From the NCBI RefSeq assembly GCF_947539375.1, contig NZ_OX443569.1:682001-746000 (forward strand): a DNA stretch of 64,000 nucleotides, in the 5' to 3' direction. The translations under genes were made by a program, and so were the position numbers. The stretch's first letter is position 1. Each line of letters begins with the position of its first letter. The notes under the pieces are model-generated. The model saw only the letters and a program-made list of their open reading frames with translations, searched no databases and was not told where the DNA came from. Of this stretch, positions 18,380-28,166 are shown in pieces. Source of the DNA: Lactobacillus isalae (lineage in GTDB: Bacteria > Bacillota > Bacilli > Lactobacillales > Lactobacillaceae).

Positions 18380-20055
18380 ATTTGAAGTCAGATATCGAAA
18401 TCGCACAAAGTACTAAGGAATTACCAATTACAGAAATTGCACAAAAGATTAATCTTCAACCAGATGAAATTGAACTCTATGGTAATGACAAGGCTAAGAT
18501 TAGCTGGAGTGGCATTAATCGAATTAAAAAGAATAAAAAGCTTGGAAAATTAATTCTAGTTACTTCGATTAGTCCAACTCCTGCTGGTGAAGGAAAATCA
18601 ACGATTACTATTGGCTTAGGGGATGCTATTAATAATCAACTTCATAAAAACACTTTAATTGCACTAAGAGAGCCCTCAATGGGACCTGTTTTTGGATTAA
18701 AGGGTGGAGCTACTGGTGGTGGATATGCACAAATTATCCCAATGGAAGATATCAACTTGCATTTTACTGGTGATATGCATGCGCTAACCAGTGCTATTGA
18801 TACTTTAGCTGCTCTAGTTGATAACTATATTTATCAGGATAATAGCCTAGAGCTAGATCCTAATCGTATTTTGTTAAAACGTGGAATTGACGTTAATGAT
18901 CGTACTTTAAGAAAAATCACTATCGGACAAGGTTCACGCTTTAATGGAATTGAGCATGAGGCTAGCTTTGCAATTACTGTAGCTAATGAATTAATGGCAA
19001 TTTTGTGTTTAGCAACTGATATTGATGATTTAAAGAAACGCATTGGAAATATTTTAGTTGGCTTTTCTGTTAAGGATGAACCTGTTTATGTTAAAGACTT
19101 AGGGTTTGAAGGAGCAATTGCTGCTTTACTATCAACTGCATTAAAGCCTAACCTAGTGCAAACACTTGAACACACTCCAGCGATTGTACATGGAGGACCA
19201 TTCGCAAATATTGCTCATGGTGCTAATTCAGTAATTGCTACTAATGCAGCTTTGCATTTGAGTGATTATGTTTTAACTGAGGCTGGTTTTGGCGCAGATC
19301 TCGGTGGTCAGAAATTTATGGATTTTGTTTCAAACCATTTAGACAAGCGTCCTGACGCAGTAGTCGTAGTAGCAACTGTGAGAGCTTTGAAGTATCAAGC
19401 AGAAGAAACTACTGATCATTTAGATGAAGAAAACATCCCTGCTCTAGAGAAGGGATTTGCTAATTTAAAACGTCATATGGAAAATATGGCTCATTATGGT
19501 GTACCTGTAATTGTATTGATTAACAAGTTTGCTAGTGATACTGATCAAGAACTAGCTAAACTAAAGGACCTTGTTCAAGACGATGGTTTTGAATGCGAAG
19601 TAGTATCCTACCATGATGAAGGTTCTAAAGGCGGGATTGAGGCAGCTGAAAAGGTGATTGAGTTAACTAATAAAGCTAGTGACTTTACATCTGTTTATGA
19701 GCCTAATGATTCTGTTGAAGAAAAGATCGCCAAAATTGCTCACAGTATTTATCACGCTAAAGATATTGAATATTCAGCTAAGGCTAAGAAGCAATTATCA
19801 GAAATTAAAAAGATGGGTAAGGATGAACTACCAGTAATTATTGCTAAGACGCAATATAGTTTTACTGATAAAAAGAAGATTTTAGGTGCACCAGAAGACT
19901 TTACTCTTCACGTTAAAGATCTGGCCCTTAAGAACGGAGCAGGTTTTATTGTGGTAGCAACTGGATCAATTTTAGATATGCCAGGACTGCCAAAACATCC
20001 AGCTGCTCTGGACATCGATGTAGACAATAGTGGAAAGATTTCAGGATTATTCTAA
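18376..20055 (+). CDS. fhs: Formate--tetrahydrofolate ligase
   Basis: 559 aa, full length. It makes 10-formyltetrahydrofolate from formate, THF and ATP for purine and formyl-Met synthesis. The P-loop TPAGEGKST is near 67, the [14 protein letters not shown] signature near 104 and [11 protein letters not shown] near 271. It overlaps the preceding gene by 4 bases and lspA by 1, so it is translated as part of an operon. Confidence 0.97.
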   Translation: MNLKSDIEIAQSTKELPITEIAQKINLQPDEIELYGNDKAKISWSGINRIKKNKKLGKLILVTSISPTPAGEGKSTITIGLGDAINNQLHKNTLIALREPSMGPVFGLKGGATGGGYAQIIPMEDINLHFTGDMHALTSAIDTLAALVDNYIYQDNSLELDPNRILLKRGIDVNDRTLRKITIGQGSRFNGIEHEASFAITVANELMAILCLATDIDDLKKRIGNILVGFSVKDEPVYVKDLGFEGAIAALLSTALKPNLVQTLEHTPAIVHGGPFANIAHGANSVIATNAALHLSDYVLTEAGFGADLGGQKFMDFVSNHLDKRPDAVVVVATVRALKYQAEETTDHLDEENIPALEKGFANLKRHMENMAHYGVPVIVLINKFASDTDQELAKLKDLVQDDGFECEVVSYHDEGSKGGIEAAEKVIELTNKASDFTSVYEPNDSVEEKIAKIAHSIYHAKDIEYSAKAKKQLSEIKKMGKDELPVIIAKTQYSFTDKKKILGAPEDFTLHVKDLALKNGAGFIVVATGSILDMPGLPKHPAALDIDVDNSGKISGLF

Positions 20056-20519
20056 TGAGTAAAGCTAAACAGGCCTTATATTTAATAATTTCTTTACTTG
20101 TAGTTGCAGCCGACCAATGGTTAAAGAACTATATTGTTACTAATTTTAAAATTGGTGATGAGCAAACTGTTATTCCAGGAGTCTTATCGTTTACATATTT
20201 ACAAAATGATGGAGCAGCCTGGAACATTTTTAGCGGACAAATGATTTTATTTTATCTGATCAGTATTGCAGCAATTGCGGTTGTGATCTATTACCTTTTT
20301 AATCCTAAATATAAAAATGGACTCTTCGATACAGGTTTGGCTCTAGTTCTGGGTGGAATTATTGGTAATTTTATTGATCGATTACATTTAAAGTACGTAA
20401 TTGACATGCTGCAATTGGATTTTGTTCAATTTAACATTTTTAATATTGCTGACAGTGCAATTACAGTTGGAATTATCCTGGTGTTCATCTATTTAATTTT
20501 TATAAGTGAAAAAGACTAA
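20055..20519 (+). CDS. lspA: Lipoprotein signal peptidase (signal peptidase II)
   Basis: 154 aa with four membrane segments. It removes signal peptides from prolipoproteins. The catalytic aspartates sit in GNFIDRLH...VIDM and FNIADSAI; the conserved AADQWLKN segment is near residue 18. The ATG overlaps the fhs stop. lspA-rluD is conserved, and in Bacillus the pyr operon follows. Confidence 0.96.
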   Translation: MSKAKQALYLIISLLVVAADQWLKNYIVTNFKIGDEQTVIPGVLSFTYLQNDGAAWNIFSGQMILFYLISIAAIAVVIYYLFNPKYKNGLFDTGLALVLGGIIGNFIDRLHLKYVIDMLQLDFVQFNIFNIADSAITVGIILVFIYLIFISEKD

Positions 20520-20531
20520 AGGATGGGTTAA

Positions 20532-21446
20532 ATGACCAAAAGTTATCAATTAGTGATTGATGAAGAAAAGGGACGTTTGGATAAGGTAATCGCAGAGAAA
20601 ATTACAGATTTAAGCAGAACCAAAATCAAAGAATTAGTTAACGAAAAGAATATTTTAGTTAATGACCATGTAGAGAAAGTATCTTATAAAGTACAAGCTG
20701 GGGATGTAGTAGATATTACCGTTCCTCCGGTAAAACCATTGACTCTAGAAGCTCAAGATCTGCATTTAGATATTGTTTATGAAGATGCAGATGTGATTGT
20801 GGTTAATAAGCCTCAAGGGATGGTAGTTCACCCCTCTGCTGGTCATCCTGACCATACTTTGGTAAATGGATTGCTTTATCATACGCAAGACTTAGCGGAT
20901 AGTCCAGAAGGATTTCGCCCTGGTATTGTACATAGAATTGACAAAGATACTTCAGGCTTATTAATGGTAGCTAAGAACGATCGAGCACGTGAAAGTTTAG
21001 AAAAGCAGCTAGCAGAAAAAATAAATAAACGAGAATATTTAGCAATTGTTCACGGAAATTTTGAAACAAAAAATGGAGTTATTAATGCTCCGATTGGTAG
21101 AAATCCAAACAATCGAAAACAAATGGCAGTTAATCCTAAAGGGAAGGCTGCAGTAACCCATTTTACAGTTCTTGAACAATTTAAAAACTATAGTCTAGTT
21201 AAGTGTGTTCTTGAAACCGGTAGAACTCATCAAATTAGAGTTCATATGAAGTATATTGGACATCCCTTAGCTGGAGATCCTTTATATGGTCCTAAAAAGA
21301 CATTAGCTGGTCATGGACAATTTTTGCATGCCGAAACTTTGGGCTTTTATCAGCCATCTACAAATAAGTGGTTAGAATTTTCTACGCCACTACCAGAGAT
21401 TTTTGAAAAACAATTAGAGAATTTACGACGAGAAACGAAGCATTAA
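20532..21446 (+). CDS. rluD: RluA/RluD-family pseudouridine synthase
   Basis: 304 aa. An S4 RNA-binding domain (about 13-75) is followed by the catalytic domain with HRIDKDTSGLL near 135, which holds the active Asp, and GRTHQIRVH near 233. The usual target is large-subunit rRNA; the precise site is not readable. Homologue of Bacillus ylyB. carA begins 4 bases after its stop. Confidence 0.93.
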   Translation: MTKSYQLVIDEEKGRLDKVIAEKITDLSRTKIKELVNEKNILVNDHVEKVSYKVQAGDVVDITVPPVKPLTLEAQDLHLDIVYEDADVIVVNKPQGMVVHPSAGHPDHTLVNGLLYHTQDLADSPEGFRPGIVHRIDKDTSGLLMVAKNDRARESLEKQLAEKINKREYLAIVHGNFETKNGVINAPIGRNPNNRKQMAVNPKGKAAVTHFTVLEQFKNYSLVKCVLETGRTHQIRVHMKYIGHPLAGDPLYGPKKTLAGHGQFLHAETLGFYQPSTNKWLEFSTPLPEIFEKQLENLRRETKH

Positions 21447-21449
21447 TTT

Positions 21450-22505
21450 ATGAAACGATATTTGATTCTTGAAGACGGAACAGCTTTTTCGGGGCACGGT
21501 TTTGGAGCACCGATTACAGCAACGGGTGAGCTTGCTATTCAAACAAGTAACTTCGGATACCAGGAGGCAATTTCAGATCCTGCTAACTTTGGTAAAATTT
21601 TAGCTTTTACGACTCCGATGATTGGCGGAAGCGGAATTAATGCAATTGATTATGAATCAATTGATCCTAGTGTGCGTGGAATAATCGCTAACGATATTGC
21701 TTTTCATATTTCAGCAAATCCAACTTTTCAAGATTTAAATGATTTTCTAAAAGAGAAAAGAATACCAGCTATTTATGGCGTTGATACTCGAGCACTAGTT
21801 CAAAAATTAAAAAATAAACAAGTAATCAAAGCTTCTATTATGGATACAGACGATGCACATGCTTTTGATCAAATTAAAGCGCTAGTTTTACCTAAAAATA
21901 AGACAGCTCAAATTTCTACAAATCATCCTTATGCTGCTCCAAATGTTGGTAAAACTGTAGCTGTTATTGATTTAGGACTAAAGCATTCATTATTGCGTTC
22001 CTTATCTTTGCGTAAAATTAACAGTGTTGTATTGCCATATAATGCTTCAATTTATGACATTATCAATCTTCGGGCAGATGCAATCGTGATTTCTAATGGT
22101 CCAGGAAGAGTAGAAGAAGTTGCGCCGTTTTTAAAACCAGTATTTGATAAGTTCTATGGTAAATTGCCGATTTTAGGAATTGGATTAGGTTTTTTAGCAA
22201 TTAGCAATTACTTAGACTTAGAACTTTTAGACTTGATCCCAGCTTATAATGGCAGCAATTTTCCCGTTATTGAGCAAACTAATAATCGAATCTGGCAAAC
22301 TGCGATGAATATCGACCAATTGGTTGTTCCAGATAGTTTATCTTTAAACCTTTCACGTAAGTACTTTGACTTAAGATCAGATTTATTAGCTGGATACAGT
22401 ATTAAAGAAGATAAGGTTTTGGCAACAGCCTTTAATCCAGAAGGATCTCCTGGTAATTTTGATGCTGCTAGCATTTATGATCAGTTTATGAATATGATGG
22501 AGTAA
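21450..22505 (+). CDS. carA: CarA-like protein lacking the glutaminase catalytic residues
   Basis: 351 aa, co-linear with carbamoyl-phosphate synthase small subunit along its whole length (N-terminal domain about 1-150, class I amidotransferase domain 165-350). The nucleophile elbow normally GICLGHQ reads GIGLGF: the catalytic Cys is Gly245 (codon GGA at 22182-22184). The catalytic His is Asn329 in AFNPEGSPG, while Glu331 remains. Gln and His after the elbow and the QNHGY segment are also lost. Glutamine hydrolysis is therefore not expected. The frame has no stop or shift, so selection for another role is plausible. Co-transcribed with lspA-rluD and carB. Confidence 0.88.
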   Translation: MKRYLILEDGTAFSGHGFGAPITATGELAIQTSNFGYQEAISDPANFGKILAFTTPMIGGSGINAIDYESIDPSVRGIIANDIAFHISANPTFQDLNDFLKEKRIPAIYGVDTRALVQKLKNKQVIKASIMDTDDAHAFDQIKALVLPKNKTAQISTNHPYAAPNVGKTVAVIDLGLKHSLLRSLSLRKINSVVLPYNASIYDIINLRADAIVISNGPGRVEEVAPFLKPVFDKFYGKLPILGIGLGFLAISNYLDLELLDLIPAYNGSNFPVIEQTNNRIWQTAMNIDQLVVPDSLSLNLSRKYFDLRSDLLAGYSIKEDKVLATAFNPEGSPGNFDAASIYDQFMNMME

Positions 22506-22508
22506 AAT

Positions 22509-25500
22509 ATGCCTTTACATAATGAAATTAATAAGGTTCTGGTTATTGGGGCTGGACCAAGTATTGTTGGAGAGGTTTCAGAACTTGATATTCTTGCTAA
22601 ACAAGCTTTAGCTGCCTTTGAAGAAAGCAATGTTCAAGTTGTCTTAATTAACCCTAATCCTGCAACAATTACAACTGATCCACATCCTGATGTAAATGTA
22701 TATCTTGAACCAATGACGCTACCATTTGTGAAGCGAATTATTAGAATGGAAAAGCCGGATGCTATTATTCCAGCTTTTGGTGGAAAGCCAGCTTTAAGAT
22801 TAACGCAGGAGTTATTAGAGTCTGGTATCTTAACACAAATGAATATTGAGCTTTTAACTATTAATAGCTTAGCCTTAAGTTTATCAGCTCCGCATAATCT
22901 CTATACTTTTCTTAAAGCAAATAAGATTGCAGTTGCCAATCAATGGCTGCTGGAAAAAGAAGACGACTTACGTCGTGTAATTGAACATGCTCATTTTCCT
23001 TTGCTTTTATCTAAGAAACAACATTATCGACCAGATAGTATGATTTCTTTAGATAGTTTGGCTCAATTAGAAAGATATTTTTTAGACGAAGAAAGTGATG
23101 ATCATTTTAATTGGAAAGATTACCGTTTAACTGAAGATCTATCTAATTGGGAAGAATTAATTTTTGACATCGTCCGCGACAATAATGGTAATTTTTGTTT
23201 TGTTGGAAATACAGGTAGCTTAGAACCAGTTGGAATTAATTCCTCTGATTCACTATTAGTGACGCCAATTTTGACTAGAAATAATAATCAAATTCAAAAA
23301 TTAAGGAATTGTTGTCGTAAAATTGCAAATTGTCTCAATTTACATGGTGCATTAAGTATTCATTTTGCCGTTAAACAAAATGGAGAAGATTTTAACTATA
23401 AAGTCTTAAGTGTAAAACCACGTTTAACGCAGACTAGCTTACTTTCTTATAGAAGCGGCGTGTATTCCATTGGCTACATTACTGCCAAGATTGCTCTTGG
23501 ATATAACTTAAATGAAATTACCGATCCACAATCTGGAATCTCTGCTGCAGTTGATCCAGTGCAAGATGCATGTTTTGTAAAATTGCCTTATTGGTCCTTT
23601 ACTGAAGCGGGATACAACCATTATGCTTTGAATAATAAAACGACTTCTGGAGGACAAGCTTTAGGAATTGGTCGTAATTTTGAAAGTGCCTTTTTAAAGG
23701 CACTACAATCAACTACTGGTTTTTCTAATAATGTGAAGACCTTTAAAGAAGAATGTGATAAGAGTGAAGAGGAAATATTGCGGGATTTAAGCCAGCCTAA
23801 TGAAGTTCATTTGATTACGCTTTTAGCTGCTTTGGCTAAGGGTATTAGCTATCATACCTTACATAAGCTTTTACACGTACACCTAGTATTCTTACAGAAG
23901 TTTAATCACATTCTGATCTTATTGAAAAAACTGCAAAATGATGAATTAACTCCTGATTTAATGCTAAAAGTAAAGAAAAATGGCTTTTCTAATCGTTTAA
24001 TTGCTGAAGTTACTAAGCGAGATGAAAAAGCAATAACTGATTTATGTAAAAAGTGGTCCATCAAGCCAAGTTATATTGAAATTGACGGGACTGCTGGTTT
24101 AATTCATCCTAATGTTCAAGCCGTGTATAGTAGTTATGGTATTGAAGATGAAACAAAGCCACTGTCTAATTCAAAAAAATGTCTTCTTTTAGGTTTAAAG
24201 CCATTTCAGGTGTCCTTAACTGGAGAATTTGATTATATGCTCTACCATGCTGCTAAGACACTAAAAGAGCAGGGAATAAGTCCAGTGATTATTAGTAATA
24301 ATCCAGAAAGTGTTAGTGCTGCTTACGACTTATGTGATCGGGTTTATTTTGAACCAATTACATTAGAAAATATTCTTGAGATTGCCTGGAAAGAAGACAT
24401 TAAGGAAGTCGTAACTCAATTTTCTGGTAAACAAATTAATGAATACCGGATGCAGCTACTAGAACATGGGTTAACAATTTTAGGACAACCTAATTTGAAA
24501 GAAATTTTAGGAGAGAACCATGCTGATGTTGTATATCAGGCTGGCGTTAATCCTGTTCCTGCACTTCAATGCGATAGCGAAGAAAATGTCTTAGAATTTG
24601 TAAATACAAATGGGTTTCCTGCTTTAATTGGTGGCACAAGCAATGGTAAGAAACAAAAATCTGCCGTTGTATTTGATTTACCAGCTCTACAGAGATATAT
24701 TGCGGAAAATTCATTAGAGCACATGACTGTCTCTAAATTTATTGAAGGTAAAAAATACGAAGTAACTGCAATTTCAGATGGTAAAAATGTTACTATTCCA
24801 GGAATTATTGAACATTTTGAACAGACCGGTTCTCACGCCAGTGATTCAATCGCTGTTTATCGACCACAAAATTTATCGACTAATGATCAAAGGCGATTAC
24901 GTGATAGTGCCATTAGTATTGCAACTAAGCTCCATTTAAGAGGTCCGGTAAATCTACACTTTTTATTGGCTCATGATCAAATATATTTGTTACAGATGAA
25001 AAGCTATTCAGGGCACAATGTTGCCTTTTTAACTAAGGCTCTTAAAAAAGATATTACTGCCATCACAATGAAAGTTTTATTGGGCAGTGAATTATCGGAC
25101 TTAGAATTGTCTAGTGACATTTGGCCATCAAATAATCTGATCCATGTAAAAATGCCTGTATTCTCGTATTTATCATATCAAAGTGAAAATACCTTTGATT
25201 CTAAAATGAAGACGTCTGGAAGCGTAATGGGGCGTGCTAAGCATTTACCGACTGCTTTATTTAAAGGATATGAAGGTAGCGACTTAATGATCTCAACTTA
25301 TGGGACAGTCTTCATTTCAGTTAAAGACTCTGAAAAAAATGATGCAATTAAAATAGCTGCTAGATTCCATCAATTAGGCTTTAAATTGTTAGCAACTGAA
25401 GGAACAGCAAATGTTCTAGCTGAAGAAGGGATTACAACTGGAATTATTGGAAAAGTTCAAGAGGGCAGCAATAGTCTACTTGAAAAAATTAAGCAGCATC

Positions 25501-25673
25501 GAATCAATCTGGTTATTAATGTGACAAGTTTATCTGATTCAGCTAGCCACGATGCAATCATGATTAAAGATGCAGCTTTAAGCACGCATATTCCTGTTTT
25601 CTCTAGTTTGCAATCAGCTCAAGACGTGTTAACAGTACTTGAAACATTGGCAATGACTACACAGCCTTTATAA
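22509..25673 (+). CDS. carB: CarB-like protein with degenerate ATP-grasp sites and intact MGS domain
   Basis: 1054 aa, full-length architecture of carbamoyl-phosphate synthase large subunit. N half: GAGPSIVGEVSELD kept, but family Gln285 is His285, the metal ligands of EMNPR are Ser301 and Lys303 (SVKPR), and the Arg/Gly-rich loop near 168 is lost. C half: RPSYVLGG is GGTSNG (708 on), the Gln before FAV is His817, and EVNPR reads QMKSY (Gln829, Lys831). The C-terminal MGS-like allosteric domain (about 932-1054, GTVFISVKD, ATEGTANVL) looks ordinary. Both phosphorylation sites appear inactive. ATG lies 4 bases after the carA stop. Confidence 0.88.
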   Translation: MPLHNEINKVLVIGAGPSIVGEVSELDILAKQALAAFEESNVQVVLINPNPATITTDPHPDVNVYLEPMTLPFVKRIIRMEKPDAIIPAFGGKPALRLTQELLESGILTQMNIELLTINSLALSLSAPHNLYTFLKANKIAVANQWLLEKEDDLRRVIEHAHFPLLLSKKQHYRPDSMISLDSLAQLERYFLDEESDDHFNWKDYRLTEDLSNWEELIFDIVRDNNGNFCFVGNTGSLEPVGINSSDSLLVTPILTRNNNQIQKLRNCCRKIANCLNLHGALSIHFAVKQNGEDFNYKVLSVKPRLTQTSLLSYRSGVYSIGYITAKIALGYNLNEITDPQSGISAAVDPVQDACFVKLPYWSFTEAGYNHYALNNKTTSGGQALGIGRNFESAFLKALQSTTGFSNNVKTFKEECDKSEEEILRDLSQPNEVHLITLLAALAKGISYHTLHKLLHVHLVFLQKFNHILILLKKLQNDELTPDLMLKVKKNGFSNRLIAEVTKRDEKAITDLCKKWSIKPSYIEIDGTAGLIHPNVQAVYSSYGIEDETKPLSNSKKCLLLGLKPFQVSLTGEFDYMLYHAAKTLKEQGISPVIISNNPESVSAAYDLCDRVYFEPITLENILEIAWKEDIKEVVTQFSGKQINEYRMQLLEHGLTILGQPNLKEILGENHADVVYQAGVNPVPALQCDSEENVLEFVNTNGFPALIGGTSNGKKQKSAVVFDLPALQRYIAENSLEHMTVSKFIEGKKYEVTAISDGKNVTIPGIIEHFEQTGSHASDSIAVYRPQNLSTNDQRRLRDSAISIATKLHLRGPVNLHFLLAHDQIYLLQMKSYSGHNVAFLTKALKKDITAITMKVLLGSELSDLELSSDIWPSNNLIHVKMPVFSYLSYQSENTFDSKMKTSGSVMGRAKHLPTALFKGYEGSDLMISTYGTVFISVKDSEKNDAIKIAARFHQLGFKLLATEGTANVLAEEGITTGIIGKVQEGSNSLLEKIKQHRINLVINVTSLSDSASHDAIMIKDAALSTHIPVFSSLQSAQDVLTVLETLAMTTQPL

Positions 25674-25711
25674 GCTTAAATATAAATTATTATGTAAAAT
25701 AATAAGCAATC

Positions 25712-25764
25712 AAAAAGCTCAATTTATAGAAAACTTTTGAAATTCTATAAGTTGAGCTTTTTTT
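25712..25764. terminator. Bidirectional terminator between carB and rqcH
   Basis: An 18-bp stem of AAAGCTCAA...TTATAGAA type with an 11-base loop and T run (arms about 25713-25731 and 25743-25761). It can serve both convergent genes. Confidence 0.9.
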
Positions 25765-27454
25765 ATATTTTTTTACTTAAAACTTCTTGCTCATCGGGTG
25801 TTACTTCAATTGAATTTTGACCAGTATAGATTACGAATCCTGGTTTAGCGCCGTTAGGTTTTTTAATTCTTTTAACTTGCACATAATCAACAGGCACGTG
25901 GCTAGAATTTTTACCCTTAGAGAAGTAAGCTGCAATTTCAGCTGCTTCTTTAATGTCATCGTCACTAGGATCGTTGTCTTGTAAGATTACGTGAGAGCCA
26001 GGCATATTTTTAACATGGAACCAGTAGTTACGTTTATCAGCCTTTTTAAGCGTTAACCAATCATTTTGGTAATTATTTTTACCAACTAAGACTTTTTTAC
26101 CATCGCTTAGCTTAAAAGTGTTTAAATTCTTTTCACTAATTTTTTTCTTACGACGGTGATTATTGTTCTGTTCTTTTAGATAGCCTTGATTAATTAATTC
26201 GTCACTTATCGCATCGATATCTTGCGGATCAGCATTATCAATAGCTGTTTGAATAGAGTCAAAGTAATCTAAGTTTTCATTTGCTAGTTTGATTTGCTCA
26301 TTAACATGCTTGATTGAATTACGTAATTTTTGATAGCGAGTAAAATATTTTTGAGCATTTCTAGCTGGAGAAAGAGCAGGATCAAGTTTTATCTTCATAG
26401 GTTCGTTGTTTTCGTAGTAATTTGGGAGCTCAATACTTGTCATTCCAGCTTTTACTTCGTGAAGATAAGCATTGAGTAGTTCACCTTTAATACGATACTC
26501 TTCTGAATTTTCCGCTTGATCAAGTTGTTTACGTAACTTAATAATTTTCTTTTTGAGTTTTTTGAGCTCATTATTAACGATATTTTCAATTCTCTTTGAT
26601 TTTTGTTTTACCCATTCACGGTTCGCTTGATCTCGATAAAATTCGTCAAGAACCTTATTAATGTCATCATCAGAGTATATTAGATTCAATTCTAAATGAT
26701 ATGGAAGATAAGTATATACTCGATCCTTATGTTTGATTGTCTGTAAAACATATCCTTTAGGTCTATTGAATTGATTGAAGAAAGTTTGAAGAGAACTGTA
26801 AGAAAAGTCGTCTTCTAAGTAGCCTGCAAATTCTTTTTTGTCATCCCCGTCTAATCCATTAAATTGTTTAACAAAATCAATTGGTTCAGGATACTTTGTT
26901 TTGAGATCGTTAAATTGATTAGCGGATAATTGAAAACCGTTAATTCCGGGAAGAAGTGGGGGTAATTCATAAGGAGCATGAGGAAGTAAGAGACGAGCGC
27001 GATTTTCATCGGGATTAATTCTTTTAAGCAAATCAATAATTTTATTATCGTCTGCATTATATAAAATGACATTACTATGTCTTCCCATTAATTCTACTGA
27101 TAATACAAGCTGCATTTCATCGCCAAGTTCATTTCGATTAGAAAAATGAAAATTGACAATTCTTTCTACGCCAACTTGTTCTATTTCCTTAAGAATTGAT
27201 CCTTCTAGGTACTTTCTTAAAACCATAACAAATGTAGGAGCAACATCGGGATTTGCAATTGTATCATTTGTAATATAGAAGCGTGGATTTTGAGCATTTG
27301 CAGAAACAAGCAAACGCTGATTTTTGCGATCTTTCCTAAAATTTAAAACTAGGTCTTGTTCAAATGGTTGGTATATTTTGGTAAGTTTTCCTCCAACCAA
27401 AGTAGGGGAGAGATCTTGCAAAAGACTATGAATAAATAAACCATCAAAAGCCAT
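25763..27454 (-). CDS. rqcH: RqcH/Rqc2 homologue (NFACT, FbpA family)
   Basis: 563 aa. RqcH binds stalled 50S subunits and adds C-terminal alanine tails that mark proteins for decay; older annotation calls it fibronectin-binding protein. It starts MAFDGLFIHSLLQDL, with an NFACT-N domain (1-230), a charged coiled coil (about 260-420) and NFACT-R near 440-560 (WFHVKNMPGSHVIL, SHVPVDYVQVKRIKKP). An AGGAGG site precedes the ATG. Its promoter region is shared with the divergent MarR gene. Confidence 0.94.
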   Translation of the reverse strand: MAFDGLFIHSLLQDLSPTLVGGKLTKIYQPFEQDLVLNFRKDRKNQRLLVSANAQNPRFYITNDTIANPDVAPTFVMVLRKYLEGSILKEIEQVGVERIVNFHFSNRNELGDEMQLVLSVELMGRHSNVILYNADDNKIIDLLKRINPDENRARLLLPHAPYELPPLLPGINGFQLSANQFNDLKTKYPEPIDFVKQFNGLDGDDKKEFAGYLEDDFSYSSLQTFFNQFNRPKGYVLQTIKHKDRVYTYLPYHLELNLIYSDDDINKVLDEFYRDQANREWVKQKSKRIENIVNNELKKLKKKIIKLRKQLDQAENSEEYRIKGELLNAYLHEVKAGMTSIELPNYYENNEPMKIKLDPALSPARNAQKYFTRYQKLRNSIKHVNEQIKLANENLDYFDSIQTAIDNADPQDIDAISDELINQGYLKEQNNNHRRKKKISEKNLNTFKLSDGKKVLVGKNNYQNDWLTLKKADKRNYWFHVKNMPGSHVILQDNDPSDDDIKEAAEIAAYFSKGKNSSHVPVDYVQVKRIKKPNGAKPGFVIYTGQNSIEVTPDEQEVLSKKI

Positions 27455-27497
27455 AAATATCCTCCTTAAAACAGTATATTTATTATACTCTTTAATA

Positions 27498-27537
27498 GTG
27501 AAAATTGCTTTATCTAGCTAGAATGTGATTTTTTCAC
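27498..27537. promoter_or_regulatory. Outer pair of GTGAAAA half-sites
   Basis: GTGAAAA (27498-27504) and TTTTTCAC (27530-27537) form a second, widely spaced inverted pair with the same half-site as the palindrome just downstream. Probably a second binding site for the same regulator, by inference. Confidence 0.5.
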
Positions 27538-27545
27538 TAATATTG

Positions 27546-27576
27546 TTAAATTTTCACAAATCTTGTGAAAATTTAA
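27546..27576. promoter_or_regulatory. Perfect 14-bp palindromic operator between rqcH and marR
   Basis: TTAAATTTTCACAA and TTGTGAAAATTTAA are separated by three bases (ATC). It lies 64 bases before the MarR-family start at 27641 and in the shared rqcH/marR intergenic region. MarR proteins bind such palindromes, so autoregulation is likely; the link is inferred. Confidence 0.65.
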
Positions 27577-27640
27577 ATTATGTCTTAGAATTATTGTTGA
27601 TTAGAAAAAATGGGAAATATAAGTATAGGTGGTAAATAAA

Positions 27641-28051
27641 ATGAATGTCTTAGTATTTAATAGCGTCAGTGAGAATATTAAGCGAGTTATTAATAAAAAG
27701 TGTGGATTAAATCTTTCTCAAACTCGTTTATTACTGTTCTTTGACCATCATCAAAATGAAACTTTGACGATGGGAGAATTAGCACAGGCATTAAGTATAT
27801 CGCTTTCGACCCTCAGTAGACAAATTAAGCAGAAAAAAACAGCGTCTTTAATTAAGGTTGAACGTTCAAAGAAAGACTCTAGTAAGTCATTGAATTTAAA
27901 CGCTGAAGGTTTAGCTAAGGTAGAAGAATTAAAGAATGTTTTAGATCAAATTGAAACGCAAATTTTTTCTACTTGGAGCGAGGAAAAAGTTCAAGATTTT
28001 AATAGTAAATTACAGATTATTGTTAATAACCTTGCAACTGATGAAGCATAA
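27641..28051 (+). CDS. MarR-family transcriptional regulator
   Basis: 136 aa from ATG 27641, with AGGTGG 8 bases upstream; the frame also opens at GTG 27629, which overlaps that ribosome site. Winged helix-turn-helix is seen at about 45-100 (MGELAQALSISLSTLSRQIKQ) followed by the beta wing with basic residues, and a C-terminal dimer helix. The ligand is unknown. Divergent from rqcH with a palindromic operator between. Confidence 0.85.
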   Translation: MNVLVFNSVSENIKRVINKKCGLNLSQTRLLLFFDHHQNETLTMGELAQALSISLSTLSRQIKQKKTASLIKVERSKKDSSKSLNLNAEGLAKVEELKNVLDQIETQIFSTWSEEKVQDFNSKLQIIVNNLATDEA

Positions 28052-28080
28052 ATCATCGATTATATTTAAAAAACATCTAG

Positions 28081-28096
28081 TTTTATGATATAATTT
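28081..28096 (+). promoter_or_regulatory. Probable -10 region before the second degV
   Basis: TATGATATAATTTC gives an extended TATAAT (28087-28092) about 75 bases before the GTG start. A clear -35 was not found. Confidence 0.45.
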
Positions 28097-28166
28097 CATT
28101 TTGATAAGTAATATTGCAGCATGCAACTTAATGCTGATATTTTAATTTTAAGGTAGGTTTTCACAC

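Noticed and set aside
21447-21449. PyrR attenuator before carA
   Set aside because: Only three bases separate rluD and carA; there is no room for a leader.
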